Below are positions 44,804 through 53,474 of a DNA stretch of 64,000 bases, piece after piece. Numbering within the stretch: the stretch's first letter is position 1; each line of letters begins with the position of its first letter. Origin of the DNA: Rhizobium leguminosarum bv. trifolii WSM1325 (lineage in GTDB: Bacteria > Pseudomonadota > Alphaproteobacteria > Rhizobiales > Rhizobiaceae); contig CP001625.1 in the NCBI GenBank assembly GCA_000023185.1, positions 248,001-312,000 on the forward strand, read 5' to 3'. The notes beneath the pieces are model-generated. The model saw only the letters and a program-made list of their open reading frames with translations, did no database searches and was not told the DNA's origin. The position numbers and the translations under genes are program-made.

Positions 44804-45418
44804 ATGAACAAGCAGACAGAGCTGGATTCGAATTCGGTGTATCGGATTCCCGCCCGAAAAGGGATCGCCGCACATGTCGCCGCCGGTCGCGTGGTCACCG
44901 TCATCAACACCCATGGATCCCAGGTTGTCGATACTTGGGCCTATAACGCAACCGACCTGACCGAATTCATGTCGATGGAGCACAGCCGGGCGTCGATGCT
45001 CACCTTGTTTCCGAAAGCCGGGGATGTATTCAAGACGAACAGGCGCCAACCAATTCTCACCATCGTCGAGGATACGACCCCCGGTATCCACGATACGTTG
45101 ATGGCAGCCTGCGATATTCACCGATACGAACAACTCGGTGCACACGGCTATCACGACAATTGCACCGACAATCTCCACAATGCGCTTGCGGCAATCCAGC
45201 TCAAGGCCGGGGGAACCCCGAGCCCGCTCAACCTGTTCATGAACGTTCCGGTCGAAGCCGACGGTGCCCTTTCATTCCAGCCTCCGGCCAGCAAGCCGGG
45301 CGAGTACATCGCCCTCAGGGCGGAGATGGATCTCATCATCGTCTTCTCCGCCTGCCCCCAGGACATGGTACCCGTAAACAACATGGACCCGACCGAGGCG
45401 CATTTCAAAATCGGATGA
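44804..45418 (+). CDS. DUF1989 (urea carboxylase-associated) family protein
   Basis: A 204-residue DUF1989 protein. Cysteine and histidine ligands typical of the family are visible in HDTLMAACDIHRYEQLG, GYHDNCTDN and VFSACPQDM. Pairs of DUF1989 proteins form carboxyguanidine deiminase beside guanidine carboxylase; here only one is present and no carboxylase is in view, so that role cannot be assumed. It follows the deacetylase-fold gene by 114 bases and is followed by a terminator, which suggests the end of the azoreductase-amidase message. Cleavage of a C-N bond is the likely activity. Confidence 0.85.
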   Translation: MNKQTELDSNSVYRIPARKGIAAHVAAGRVVTVINTHGSQVVDTWAYNATDLTEFMSMEHSRASMLTLFPKAGDVFKTNRRQPILTIVEDTTPGIHDTLMAACDIHRYEQLGAHGYHDNCTDNLHNALAAIQLKAGGTPSPLNLFMNVPVEADGALSFQPPASKPGEYIALRAEMDLIIVFSACPQDMVPVNNMDPTEAHFKIG

Positions 45419-45430
45419 AGACGGCGCGCT

Positions 45431-45456
45431 CCGCCGGACAGGCGGGTTTTGTCTTT
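45431..45456 (+). terminator. weak Rho-independent terminator
   Basis: CCGCC (45431-45435) and GGCGG (45441-45445) flank the loop GGACA and are followed by GTTTTGTCTTT. The stem is short but GC-only and lies 13 bases after the DUF1989 stop. Confidence 0.5.
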
Positions 45457-45622
45457 CCATGGATGCGGGTATCGATATCAGATAGCAGGACCGCCCAGGA
45501 CGTTGCGTCCGGCCGGCATCAAGGCTTCAACGGCTCCAACAAGGATGGAATAGTTCTATCGCCCTTCCAAGAGATGCAGCCGTGTTATGAAGACCCGCCG
45601 ATCCATACGTCGAGGAGCTGGA

Positions 45623-46555
45623 ATGCGAAAACTTCCCCCGCTGAATTCGTTGAGGGCCTTCGAAGCTGCCGCAAGACACGGCAGCTTCACCGCAGCGGCG
45701 AAGGAACTCTTCGTCACGGTCACGGCCGTGAGCCACCAGATCCGGCAACTGGAAGAATTGATCGACAAGAAGCTCTTCGAACGCTCGGGAAGGGCTGTCG
45801 TCCTAACCGAGGCGGGCGCTGCGTTTTATCCGAGATTGCGTGACGGCTTTGATCAGTTGGCCGAAGCCTTTGCTCAGGTTTCCGGAGAAAAAGAAGCCGA
45901 TGTCGTCGCCGTCTCGATGACGAAGGTGTTTGCCGAGCGCTGGCTCATGCCGAGGCTCGACCGGTTTCATTCCGCTTTTCCCGATGTAATCGTGAACGTC
46001 CACGCCTCGGAAAAAGTGGTCGACCTCCGGGCCGAAAGCATCGATCTCGCCATACGGTACGGGCCGGTCGATCTCGCGGCGAAACCGATGATACTTCTGC
46101 GGGACGTCTATCTGGCCGTGGCCGCCTCATCGATATCGAACTCCGAGCGGCAGCCCGTGATCGACGACTACCGCAAGCGCCCCCTGCTTGCCTACAAGTG
46201 GAAAAATCCCGCATTCCCTTGCCCCACGTGGTCGACGTGGCTGGCGGAGACGCCGCACGAGGTTGGCGGCGATTTCAAGATATCCTGGTTCAGTGAAGAG
46301 ACACTGGCCGTTCACGCCGCCGAACGTGGCCTGGGTCCATTGCTGACGAGCAATGTACTCGTCGATGAGAAACTGCGCGACGGAACGTTGCGCAGAATTG
46401 AGGGACCCATTCTGCCCGGCTATGCCTATCGCCTGATCGAGGGCCCGTCATTTGGCAAGAAGAAAAGCGCGGTCCGGTTTGCCGACTGGCTGAAGGAGGA
46501 AGCCGTGACATTTGCTCGCGGCATTCCGCATCCGATGAACACCCCTTCCACCTGA
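45623..46555 (+). CDS. LysR family transcriptional regulator (GcvA-like)
   Basis: A 310-residue LysR protein. Start 45623 follows GAGGAG and gives the GcvA-type N-terminus LPPLNSLRAFEAAARHGSFT, then AAKELFVTVTAVSHQIRQLE. The effector domain includes VDLRAESIDLAIRYGPVDL, typical of the GcvA/AmpR branch. It lies 204 bases downstream of the DUF1989 gene on the same strand and is the best local candidate to control the NCS1 permease and amidase genes. Confidence 0.9.
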   Translation: MRKLPPLNSLRAFEAAARHGSFTAAAKELFVTVTAVSHQIRQLEELIDKKLFERSGRAVVLTEAGAAFYPRLRDGFDQLAEAFAQVSGEKEADVVAVSMTKVFAERWLMPRLDRFHSAFPDVIVNVHASEKVVDLRAESIDLAIRYGPVDLAAKPMILLRDVYLAVAASSISNSERQPVIDDYRKRPLLAYKWKNPAFPCPTWSTWLAETPHEVGGDFKISWFSEETLAVHAAERGLGPLLTSNVLVDEKLRDGTLRRIEGPILPGYAYRLIEGPSFGKKKSAVRFADWLKEEAVTFARGIPHPMNTPST

Positions 46556-46681
46556 AAGGTTTCGCCTGCGGCTCGTTCAGCGTGCCTGCTCGATGCGTTC
46601 GGGAGTATAAACGAACGGTGACGCGCCTGGGGCGCACGGCCCGTCCAATCGTCACAAGAGTTTCGTAGCTGGTCACCGCTC

Positions 46682-47554
46682 TTAAACAACCCCTGCGCTG
46701 CGTGCGACCGTCTTGATGTGCGCGAGGCCACGCCGATAGCCGGGCACATCGAAATGCTCGAGCATGAGCGGAACTTCGCGCCCGAGTTTGGCAATCTCGG
46801 TGACATAAGCCTTGTAGTCGAGATTACCTTCGCCGGGCACGACTTCATCCAAATGGAAAGAGATCGTTCCAGGTCCGCCTTTCATCACCAGATCCTTCGC
46901 GTGGCACGAAACGATCCAGGGTCCAAGAAGGGCGAAACAATCTTGGATCATCTTTCCTGTATTGAAATAGAGCCGCGGCGAGATGACCATATTTGCCGCA
47001 TCAATATGGGCTCCGAACTGCGGCCGGTCGATCGCCTTTAACAATTTGAGATAGTTTTCCGGGGTATCGGTCACCAGCCACGGCACCATCTCCAACGAGA
47101 ACTTGGTGCGCTTGGGCTTCACCATATCGATGACATAGCGGGCCGTATCGACCGCGCGCTGGAATCCAGCCTCGCTTTGATTGTCTGGATGCGGGCCATA
47201 GTCGTAATTGTCGCTCAGCTGCCACCGGTCATCGGGATGGCCAACGGTTCCGTGGTAGGCGACGATGGCGCCTGCTCCCAGTTCGTCCGCCAGAGCCAGT
47301 TGATGCACGGCATATTCGAGATTGGCTTTCCGCGTCACATCATCATGGGCAATGAGGTTTTTCCAGGCACCTCCCTCGGCAATGACGAGATCGGCGGCGG
47401 CGAAGCTTTTCACCAGATCGGCGATTTCTTGGCGGTTCTCGAGCTTGATGGTCGGCATATAGGCCGCGTTGTACCCGAATTCCACATGTGCGCGTGCATA
47501 GGCTTCGGGATCACCCCCATATTCGATCCCATAGCCACCGAGTCTGAACGTCAT
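46682..47554 (-). CDS. sugar phosphate isomerase/epimerase (xylose-isomerase-like TIM barrel)
   Basis: A 290-residue TIM-barrel protein of the AP-endonuclease-2/xylose-isomerase-like family. The start at 47554 follows GGGAG by seven bases. Metal ligands expected for the fold appear in KFSLEMVPW (Glu), GAHIDAANM (Asp, with His), SCHAKDLVM (His) and LMLEHFDVPG (Glu). Members isomerise or epimerise free or phosphorylated sugars, inositols or keto acids. It lies downstream of an alcohol dehydrogenase and a permease tail, so it is what remains of a sugar or polyol operon. Confidence 0.85.
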   Translation of the reverse strand: MTFRLGGYGIEYGGDPEAYARAHVEFGYNAAYMPTIKLENRQEIADLVKSFAAADLVIAEGGAWKNLIAHDDVTRKANLEYAVHQLALADELGAGAIVAYHGTVGHPDDRWQLSDNYDYGPHPDNQSEAGFQRAVDTARYVIDMVKPKRTKFSLEMVPWLVTDTPENYLKLLKAIDRPQFGAHIDAANMVISPRLYFNTGKMIQDCFALLGPWIVSCHAKDLVMKGGPGTISFHLDEVVPGEGNLDYKAYVTEIAKLGREVPLMLEHFDVPGYRRGLAHIKTVARSAGVV

Positions 47555-47629
47555 GAATAGTCTCCCAAATTGATTCTGTTGGCGGGCGGCGGCCAACGCG
47601 TCCCCGGCCGCATCTTGTCTCTGAGGCCT

Positions 47630-48652
47630 TCAAGCCTGAGGAATTTTGCCCGGATAGAGCAGCACCTTTCCGCAATTGCCGGTTTCCTGAAGAGCAAAGG
47701 CAGACGCGACCTCCGACATGGCGAAACGATGCGTGGTCAATCTGTCGAGAAGCGGCCTGGCATCGCGCACGCGCTGCAACAACTCTTCGGCGAAGACGTC
47801 ATGGTTCCAGTGCCAAGCGCCAAAGATGTCGATGCCCTTGCCCGTGATGCGGTTGACCGGTAGCGAACCGCTCCAGGTGACGAAGGCAAGCCTCCCCCGC
47901 GCCCGCAGCAACTCCAGGACCACTGCGGGAGCGCCCTCATTGTTACTGGTGTCGAGGGCCCCATCCACGCCATAACCGCCGCTTGCGGCCCGCACCTGCT
48001 CGATAAGGTCCGGCGCACGGGGGTCGATGACCAGCTCTGCTCCCAACTCCTGCGCCAGTGCAGCGCGATATGGGTTCAATTCGAGCGCGATGACGCGCGC
48101 GCCAATTGTTCGCGCATTGATGATCGCCCCAAGGCCGACGGCGCCGCAGCCGGAAATCAGCATGGTATCCTGTGCGGTTACGTGCATGCGGTGCATCGCC
48201 GTGAAGCTCGGACCGAGGGCACAAATCGCCATTGCGGCGTGATGCGTTTCGATGTCGTCAGGGACAAGTTGCAACAGGTAATCCGGCTTCAACAGGAATT
48301 CGGCGTAACAGCCGATGCCGGACGATGAACCCGTCTCGTCCAAAAGATCGCGCTGCGAGGTGCAGTGGATATGTTCCCCCGAGCGGCAAGCCGGGCAGAC
48401 GCCACAGCCGGCATGCGGCATGACGATGACGCGGTCGCCGACCTTCAGGCGCTTTGATTGTGCGGCATCGACAACAACGCCGACCGCCTCATGACCGAGC
48501 TCACACGAAAGCTTGCCAGAACGCCAAGATTGCCATTCCGTGCACATGGGCGCGATCAGGACCTGGATCTTGACTATATCACCGGAGGCTTGCGGTTCCG
48601 GCCGTTGGGAGACCTGCGCCTGACGCGGTCCAAGGATTTCTACACAAAGAAT
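47630..48652 (-). CDS. zinc-dependent alcohol dehydrogenase with apparent ATT start
   Basis: A medium-chain dehydrogenase of about 340 residues. The catalytic zinc region APMCTEWQSW..LGHEAVG, the structural-zinc cysteines AGCGVCPACRSGEHIHC and the Rossmann motif GCGAVGLGAI are clear. The first ATG (48547) would cut off the N-terminal strand, yet the frame stays open upstream and reads LCVEILGPRQAQVSQRPEP, the normal family N-terminus. No ATG, GTG or TTG exists there. An ATT at 48650-48652 lies eight bases behind AGGAG (48661-48665) and fits as start. It follows a truncated permease and probably oxidised a sugar or polyol. Confidence 0.75.
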   Translation of the reverse strand: MLCVEILGPRQAQVSQRPEPQASGDIVKIQVLIAPMCTEWQSWRSGKLSCELGHEAVGVVVDAAQSKRLKVGDRVIVMPHAGCGVCPACRSGEHIHCTSQRDLLDETGSSSGIGCYAEFLLKPDYLLQLVPDDIETHHAAMAICALGPSFTAMHRMHVTAQDTMLISGCGAVGLGAIINARTIGARVIALELNPYRAALAQELGAELVIDPRAPDLIEQVRAASGGYGVDGALDTSNNEGAPAVVLELLRARGRLAFVTWSGSLPVNRITGKGIDIFGAWHWNHDVFAEELLQRVRDARPLLDRLTTHRFAMSEVASAFALQETGNCGKVLLYPGKIPQA

Positions 48653-48698
48653 GTTCGTTACTCCTGCTTTTGCAAATTAGTGACGACACGGGCTGAGC

Positions 48699-48860
48699 CT
48701 AGCCCTTGACCGCACCCATGGAGAACCCGGCCTGAAGGTGCTTTCTGAACAGAAGGTAGAGGACGAGCAGCGGCAGGCTGGAGATCACGACCGCCGCAAA
48801 CAGAAAGACGGAGTAGGTGCTGGGCAACGGTTCGTAGCGTTGCTCTAGGCTTTTGCTGGT
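48699..48860 (-). pseudogene. 3' end of a CUT1 sugar permease gene
   Basis: The - strand reads YEPLPSTYSVFLFAAVVISS and then a helix ending LQAGFSMGAVKG with a TAG at 48701-48699. This is the last helix and C-terminus of a MalG-type permease. The frame closes within a few codons upstream, at about 48862, so some 220 residues are missing. The alcohol dehydrogenase starts 46 bases later, as in a normal sugar operon, so a deletion or insertion removed the transporter. Confidence 0.7.
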
Positions 48861-49714
48861 TTATTTGGTGACATCGCTACCTTTTTATTGCAAGTCGCCA
48901 TCGGACTCGTAATCGGAGCTGGCTGTCCAATCAAGAACTGGCTCCGGTATCGTTGCGCTATCAAAGCGTGATAAGGTGCGCGATTGGTGAGATCGTCAAC
49001 GGGGATTACCACAAGCGCCTAACCTTTTTCACCATGCGCGAATGGCAGGCGTGGGATGGCATCCACAATCGCGCGATGATCGCTTGAAAGGCTCCCAAGC
49101 GTCGGCACCAAAATGTTAGAATGGGGCGCTCTACAAACGGCAAAGTCCAGCCTCATCCGGTTCAGGAGCTGGAGGACAGTGCGAGAGGCATCCTCTTTAT
49201 CTCGATCGTGATCACGCCCGCATTGTCATGGCGACGATAATTCCCGGAATCCATCGCATGGAATCCATTTTCCACCGCCCAGGCGACTATCATATCCGCG
49301 TTCATCAAGGTCCTGCTTTAGGAGATGCGGACGTGCCTTCTCTCGCTGTCCCGCTCGCGCAAATCGCTTCGCAGTCCGACGGATACCGTAACTGAATCAC
49401 TCTAATCCAGCCAAATCTGTCCAAGATTACAGTTCCCGCTCAGGTGTTGCGAGAAAGACTCGAAGCAATCGTTGTAAATCGGTGCGACTGAGCCGAGGCC
49501 CCGCCCGTTAGTGCTCTTGAAAGGATCAGAACGCCGGACCCACTATTTCGACTTGTCAAAGCTGGTTAGAGCCGCGACGGTTCCAGCCAATTAGAAACGC
49601 GACACTTGTTCCTCGGATCAGCCCCCGATCCGACCGGCTAGGCCGGGTTGCTAGGGAGGAGCGGGGGCTGATGAGATGCCTTCGGCTTTAGCTTTGAGAT
49701 ATGCTCGCCACCAT
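48861..49714. other. 854-base rearranged stretch with repeats, no intact gene
   Basis: Short open frames only. Within 49565-49603 the 13-base unit TTAGANNCGCGAC occurs twice (TTAGAGCCGCGAC and TTAGAAACGCGAC), as in ends of IS21-type elements. Immediately beyond, CAGCCCCCG (49619-49627) and CGGGGGCTG (49662-49670) form a long inverted repeat. An IS end or transposon scar is the best reading, but no transposase remains. Confidence 0.35.
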
Positions 49715-49915
49715 TCATTCTGCAGCCTCCATACGAGCCAGAGCTTTCTGTCGCTTAGCAATCAAGTCCGGATCGCTCATGAAATCCTTCCTTTTACCCG
49801 GCTTGCGCCCGCGCTTCTGATATCCGTGGCTCGTGCTGCCGTCGCGAATGCCAAACATATGATCTGTCTGTCCAGTGCGACGAGGGCCGCTTTTGCTGCG
49901 CGGCTGTAACGGCAA
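49715..49915 (-). CDS. short hypothetical open frame
   Basis: A basic frame of up to 66 codons ending GRKPGKRKDF MSDPDLIAKRQK and ALARMEAAE. An inner ATG at MSDPDL would leave a 21-residue peptide. I do not recognise it. It lies between the transposon-like repeat and the aldehyde dehydrogenase remnant, and its upstream end merges with that remnant in another frame. It could be a fragment of a lost DNA-binding protein. Confidence 0.2.
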   Translation of the reverse strand: MPLQPRSKSGPRRTGQTDHMFGIRDGSTSHGYQKRGRKPGKRKDFMSDPDLIAKRQKALARMEAAE

Positions 49916-49930
49916 CAGCCCGGCGCCTCT

Positions 49931-50460
49931 TTAAGGTGATAGTTCACTGGGCTTGAGGACGACGGTACAGCCTGCCGCAATCGCGGGAGCGCCTTTCGCA
50001 GTTAAAGTGGCCCGTTCCAGGGGGTGATCAGCGCACAAACCCCGATCGCCTCCTTGGCGGTCGCGGTACGCTCATCAATCGTTACGAAGCGGTACTTCTA
50101 GAGAGTTTCCATCTGGACACGGATGTGCTCGGAAGCAAAAGGAACCTGGGAAGCCCGCGCGAAGCTGATCGCCGCCCCCATTTCCATAACAAGCGCCTCC
50201 GCGAACGTCTCTGCTCTTTCTTTCAGGAGAGAATGCATCCTGCCGAGCAGACCGAGCCGTTCAGCCACCGATGTTTGAGAAAAGGCTGGGAACGCGTCGC
50301 GCGCAGCAGCAACCGCGAGATCGACGTGATCAGCACCGCCCGCAGCAATATGCCCGACAACACGTTCCGACGCGGGATTCACAACAGGCAGACGGTTTGC
50401 GTCCCCAGATTCCTGCCATTTCCCACCAATGTAAAACTGATCCTCGCGTTCGGTCAGCAT
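49931..50460 (-). pseudogene. aldehyde dehydrogenase, N-terminal part with stops and frameshifts
   Basis: From an ATG at 50460, behind GAGGTGA, the frame reads MLTEREDQFYIGGKWQESGD, VVNPASERVVGHIAAG and later LVMEMGAAISFARASQVP, a standard ALDH start, to a TAG at about 50100. Beyond the stop the same protein continues in broken frames: KEAIGVCALITPWNGPL, then AKGAPAIAAGCTVVLKPSEL and SP before a TAA at 49931. The Cys-containing catalytic half is absent. The gene is dead, and its 3' end is lost at the rearranged region. Confidence 0.8.
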
Positions 50461-50868
50461 AACTTCACCTCGCGTCACAATGTTGCGGCCATTTTGAGCT
50501 GCCCGAGCAGGATGCCTGGAAAGACTAGAAGATGACAATGCATGTCGTCTGAATGGTTGCTTAAGACGCGTGTTAACAAGGAAACGGTTCGTCGGACCTG
50601 ACGAAGGTGTTATCGGCCTTACCTCCCGTATGTCCGTTCAAAAGCTCGGAGGTGTGCATGGGGGCACGCTCGGCGTCAGCCGACCGAGTGTCTAGTCCTG
50701 TTAACAGGAAAGCAACGCCCCTGGCTTGCCGCACAAGTCGACCGCTACAGCTCGCACCTCGACGAGGGCGCCAAATCATTTGCACTCACGCAGGGCTTTT
50801 CAAGTTGACTGCATTGGCTTCATATAGGCTTGCCGATTGGTGTGCTTTCGGAAATGGGGAAGACAGAC
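50461..50868. other. 408-base gap upstream of the DUF3422 gene
   Basis: TGTTAACA occurs at 50572-50579 and again within the perfect palindrome CCTGTTAACAGG at 50697-50708. The DUF3422 promoter should lie in the last 100 bases; a TTGACT at 50805 is visible but has no -10 box at normal distance. No coding sequence is convincing. Confidence 0.35.
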
Positions 50869-52149
50869 ATGAATTCAAAGGGCGCAGAGGAAGCATTCTT
50901 CCCAACGGGGTCTGCTTCCGCACCACAGGTGTCTCGTCCAGCTGCTTTTGAACAGAAGCCCGCAGACTTCAACTCGGAGCTTCACGCTCGACCGTCGATT
51001 TATTTCACCGGTCCGGCGATCGTCGAACACTTTGCTTTCATGCCGTCGGATGGCGTGATCAAGGAGTTCCACGATAGTCTCCAAGCTGATGGTGGAATTT
51101 CCGTCAGAGTGGAACGGCACACTGAGTTCGTGACTGTCACGCGGGTCCGAAAATTGGCCAGCGAGCCCGAGGATTGGCCGGAAACTGACCTTTGTGAAGG
51201 TGATTTTGCGCGGCTAGCAGGGTTGAGCTCTCCTCTCCTCGTTTGCCACGTGAGTATCCTTGTCCTCGGAAACCCTCCGGACCAGCTGGGAACGGTTCTA
51301 AAATCCCTCGACTTCGGCGACACCGCCGCGTCATCAATCGGCGGCGGGGCGGCGCAAGTTTGCTCCGATTTTCGCGTTCGAGGGGACAATTCAAGCAGGA
51401 TCATCCTGTTCAACAAGGACCTGAATGCACATCGGCTGGGGCGCATGGTACGGCGGATCTTTGAGATCGAAACCTATAGGTCAATGGCGCTGCTCGGATT
51501 GCCGGAGGCGCGTCGTCTTGCCCCGCTTCTGGGCGGATATGACGCGGAGCTCGTTCGGCTGACCAATCGAAACTTGAGTACGCCTGCACATCAGCACAAA
51601 CAATTGCTCGAGGAAATTACTGTTCTCTCCTCGCATATCATTTCAGCCACCGCGGAAACCAGAAACAGGTTTGGCGCAACCGCTGCCTATGCCAAAATCG
51701 TTGAAGAAAGGATCGCCCTTTTACGGGAAACCCATGTCCCCGGCTTTCAACGTTTCGGTACCTTCGTGGAGCGCCGGTTCAAGCCTGCGGTGCGTACCTG
51801 CGAAGCAACCGCGTTGAGGCTTGAGCACCTATCAAGGGCTGCGATGCACCTGCTCGACCTGCTACAAACCCGAATCCAGGTCGAGATTGAGTTCCAGAAC
51901 TCTACACAGATCCAGGCGATGGCTGATCGGGCCGCGACGCAGGTCAAGATCCAGCGCGCGGTCGAAGGCTTTTCGATGATCGCGATTAGCTACTACTTGC
52001 TGAGCTTGCTGAAATTTATATTTGAGACAGCAGACCACGCAGGATTCCATTTCGATCCGATGATCATGCTCGTCGCTGTTCCGGTGGTTGTAGGATCTGT
52101 TGTGATTACCATCCTCCGCGTCAAGCATGCCTTAAAGGCAGAGAGCTAG
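50869..52149 (+). CDS. DUF3422 family membrane protein
   Basis: A 426-residue protein of the DUF3422 family. The family's N-terminal motif is present as FNSELHARPSIYF, followed by a domain with TEFVTVTRVRK. A long helical middle section (LRETHVPGFQRFGTFVERRF, then LLDLLQTRIQVEIEFQNSTQ) precedes two C-terminal membrane helices (ISYYLLSLLKFIFE; MIMLVAVPVVVGSVVITILR). The layout resembles CorA-like or DUF155-type membrane anchors. The start at 50869 follows GGGGAAG; a TTG at 50830 is less likely. The family is common in alphaproteobacteria and has no settled function. Confidence 0.85.
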   Translation: MNSKGAEEAFFPTGSASAPQVSRPAAFEQKPADFNSELHARPSIYFTGPAIVEHFAFMPSDGVIKEFHDSLQADGGISVRVERHTEFVTVTRVRKLASEPEDWPETDLCEGDFARLAGLSSPLLVCHVSILVLGNPPDQLGTVLKSLDFGDTAASSIGGGAAQVCSDFRVRGDNSSRIILFNKDLNAHRLGRMVRRIFEIETYRSMALLGLPEARRLAPLLGGYDAELVRLTNRNLSTPAHQHKQLLEEITVLSSHIISATAETRNRFGATAAYAKIVEERIALLRETHVPGFQRFGTFVERRFKPAVRTCEATALRLEHLSRAAMHLLDLLQTRIQVEIEFQNSTQIQAMADRAATQVKIQRAVEGFSMIAISYYLLSLLKFIFETADHAGFHFDPMIMLVAVPVVVGSVVITILRVKHALKAES

Positions 52150-52646
52150 ACGTAGCGCAGCCCGACAGTGTGGCAGCATGGACACCTGCGGCCTCGATGC
52201 AACGCGTCCGACAGGTCAAAGATCCGGCGTTTCGGATAGCCTCTCAGCGAAGTATGCGCGGAGTTGAACCTGTCTCTCGCCGAAAGAATTTTACAAATTG
52301 GTCGCTTCGTCAAAGCCAAGGCGACTGCTGATTTCCGAGATCGGCAATAGTATAGGCCGCCAGAAGTTTTGCTTCGAGACTAATTCGATCAACGCGCTCA
52401 TTCCTGCGATGCTAAGAGTTGCGCGGGCAGAATTGGAAAGCGGGCGCAGAGAAGGAACAGGTGTCCGCGGTGGACCGAAGCTGCGCTTCCTTTCCTGGAA
52501 GCGGCACGGATAAGGCGGGCTAGGCTGGCGACGTTCGGAAACTGTGGAAATCCGGGCAATTCAACACACGATGCCGCAGTGCCTCAATGACAGATGCTCA
52601 ATCCGCTGTCAGGGATTCCGCAGGAACAATGATGCGGAGAAGCACA
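52150..52646. other. 497-base gap upstream of the HU gene
   Basis: A 71-codon open frame at 52298-52513 has no ribosome site or known motif and is probably not a gene. The HU promoter is expected near its end. I see no clear repeat or structured RNA. Confidence 0.3.
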
Positions 52647-52925
52647 ATGACCACCACGAATGAAATCGCAGACAAGATTGCAGGCGACCACAGCCTGACG
52701 AAGGCACAGGGCAAGGCGATCGTCGAGGCCGTGATTGCCTCGATCACTCAAGCTGCGATGGACGGTAACGAAACCTCGCTGCCAGGATTTGGGAAGTTCA
52801 AAGTGAAAGCAACGCCGGAGCGCGAGGCGCGCAATCCGGCAACTGGCGCGACCATCAAGGTCGCCGCGGCCAAGAAGCTGGCGTTTACGCCGGCCAAGGC
52901 TTTAAAAGATGCGCTGAATAAGTGA
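52647..52925 (+). CDS. HU family DNA-binding protein
   Basis: A 92-residue histone-like protein. The start at 52647 follows GGAGA; 52587 would add an untypical leader. The HU fold is clear: helices NEIADKIAGDHSLTKAQGKA, the SLPGFGKFKV strands, the DNA-inserting arm with the proline-type motif ARNPATGATIKV, and the C-terminal FTPAKALKDALN helix. It bends DNA non-specifically. This copy, in an accessory region, is likely a replicon-borne paralogue. Confidence 0.93.
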   Translation: MTTTNEIADKIAGDHSLTKAQGKAIVEAVIASITQAAMDGNETSLPGFGKFKVKATPEREARNPATGATIKVAAAKKLAFTPAKALKDALNK

Positions 52926-53273
52926 AACGAACCTTTGAGCCTGGCGTGCCGGTCGATCCGGTGCGCCAAGCTCGCTGGCAACGGCAAAAGCAGCCCTCAG
53001 CGCATCTGCTCATTGAGTTGCTTCCCGCCGCCCTTGAAACAGGACCGGATGCTACCACGGCGCAGACGCCCAGCCGGCGCGTTCCAATCACGTGCAGGCG
53101 CTGACGCGGGATGTAGGCTGTCCACTGTCCCTCGGCTCGACGAGACCACTGGAATTGACCAGGGCAAGGACGTCATCCTTCTGCGAACGGCCGACGCGCG
53201 CCTTGGCTGCTCCCATGCATAGATTTTATCATCAAATGGTGCCACTTTGTGTGCTCTGTCACGGAGGCGGATG
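52926..53273. other. 348-base gap between HU and the toxin-antitoxin pair
   Basis: Both strands hold overlapping open frames of about 60-170 codons caused by high GC, without recognisable motifs. The vapB promoter should lie near its end, where the AT-rich stretch 53221-53245 stands out. Confidence 0.3.
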
Positions 53274-53474
53274 ATGCGATCAACGATCAATCTCGACGAC
53301 ACACTCTTGGACAAAGCAAGGTCCTTGACCGGCACCAAGGAGACCGCAGCGCTTATCCGCCAAGCGTTGGAGACACTTGTTCGCGTGGAATCGGGAAAAC
53401 GCCTCATTGCGCTGGGAGGAACCATGCCCGACGCCGAGGCAGCTCCGCGCCGCCGGAGCCCGGCGTCTAAGTGA
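53274..53474 (+). CDS. vapB: VapB-type antitoxin
   Basis: A 66-residue antitoxin of the ribbon-helix-helix type: MRSTINLDDTLLDKARSLTG, then ETAALIRQALETLVRVES, and a basic, flexible tail that normally wraps the toxin. GGAGG lies six bases before 53274 and three before a neighbouring ATG at 53271. Its stop overlaps the GTG of the toxin gene, the usual coupling. With the toxin frameshifted, the antitoxin may remain as an orphan DNA-binding protein. Confidence 0.88.
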   Translation: MRSTINLDDTLLDKARSLTGTKETAALIRQALETLVRVESGKRLIALGGTMPDAEAAPRRRSPASK

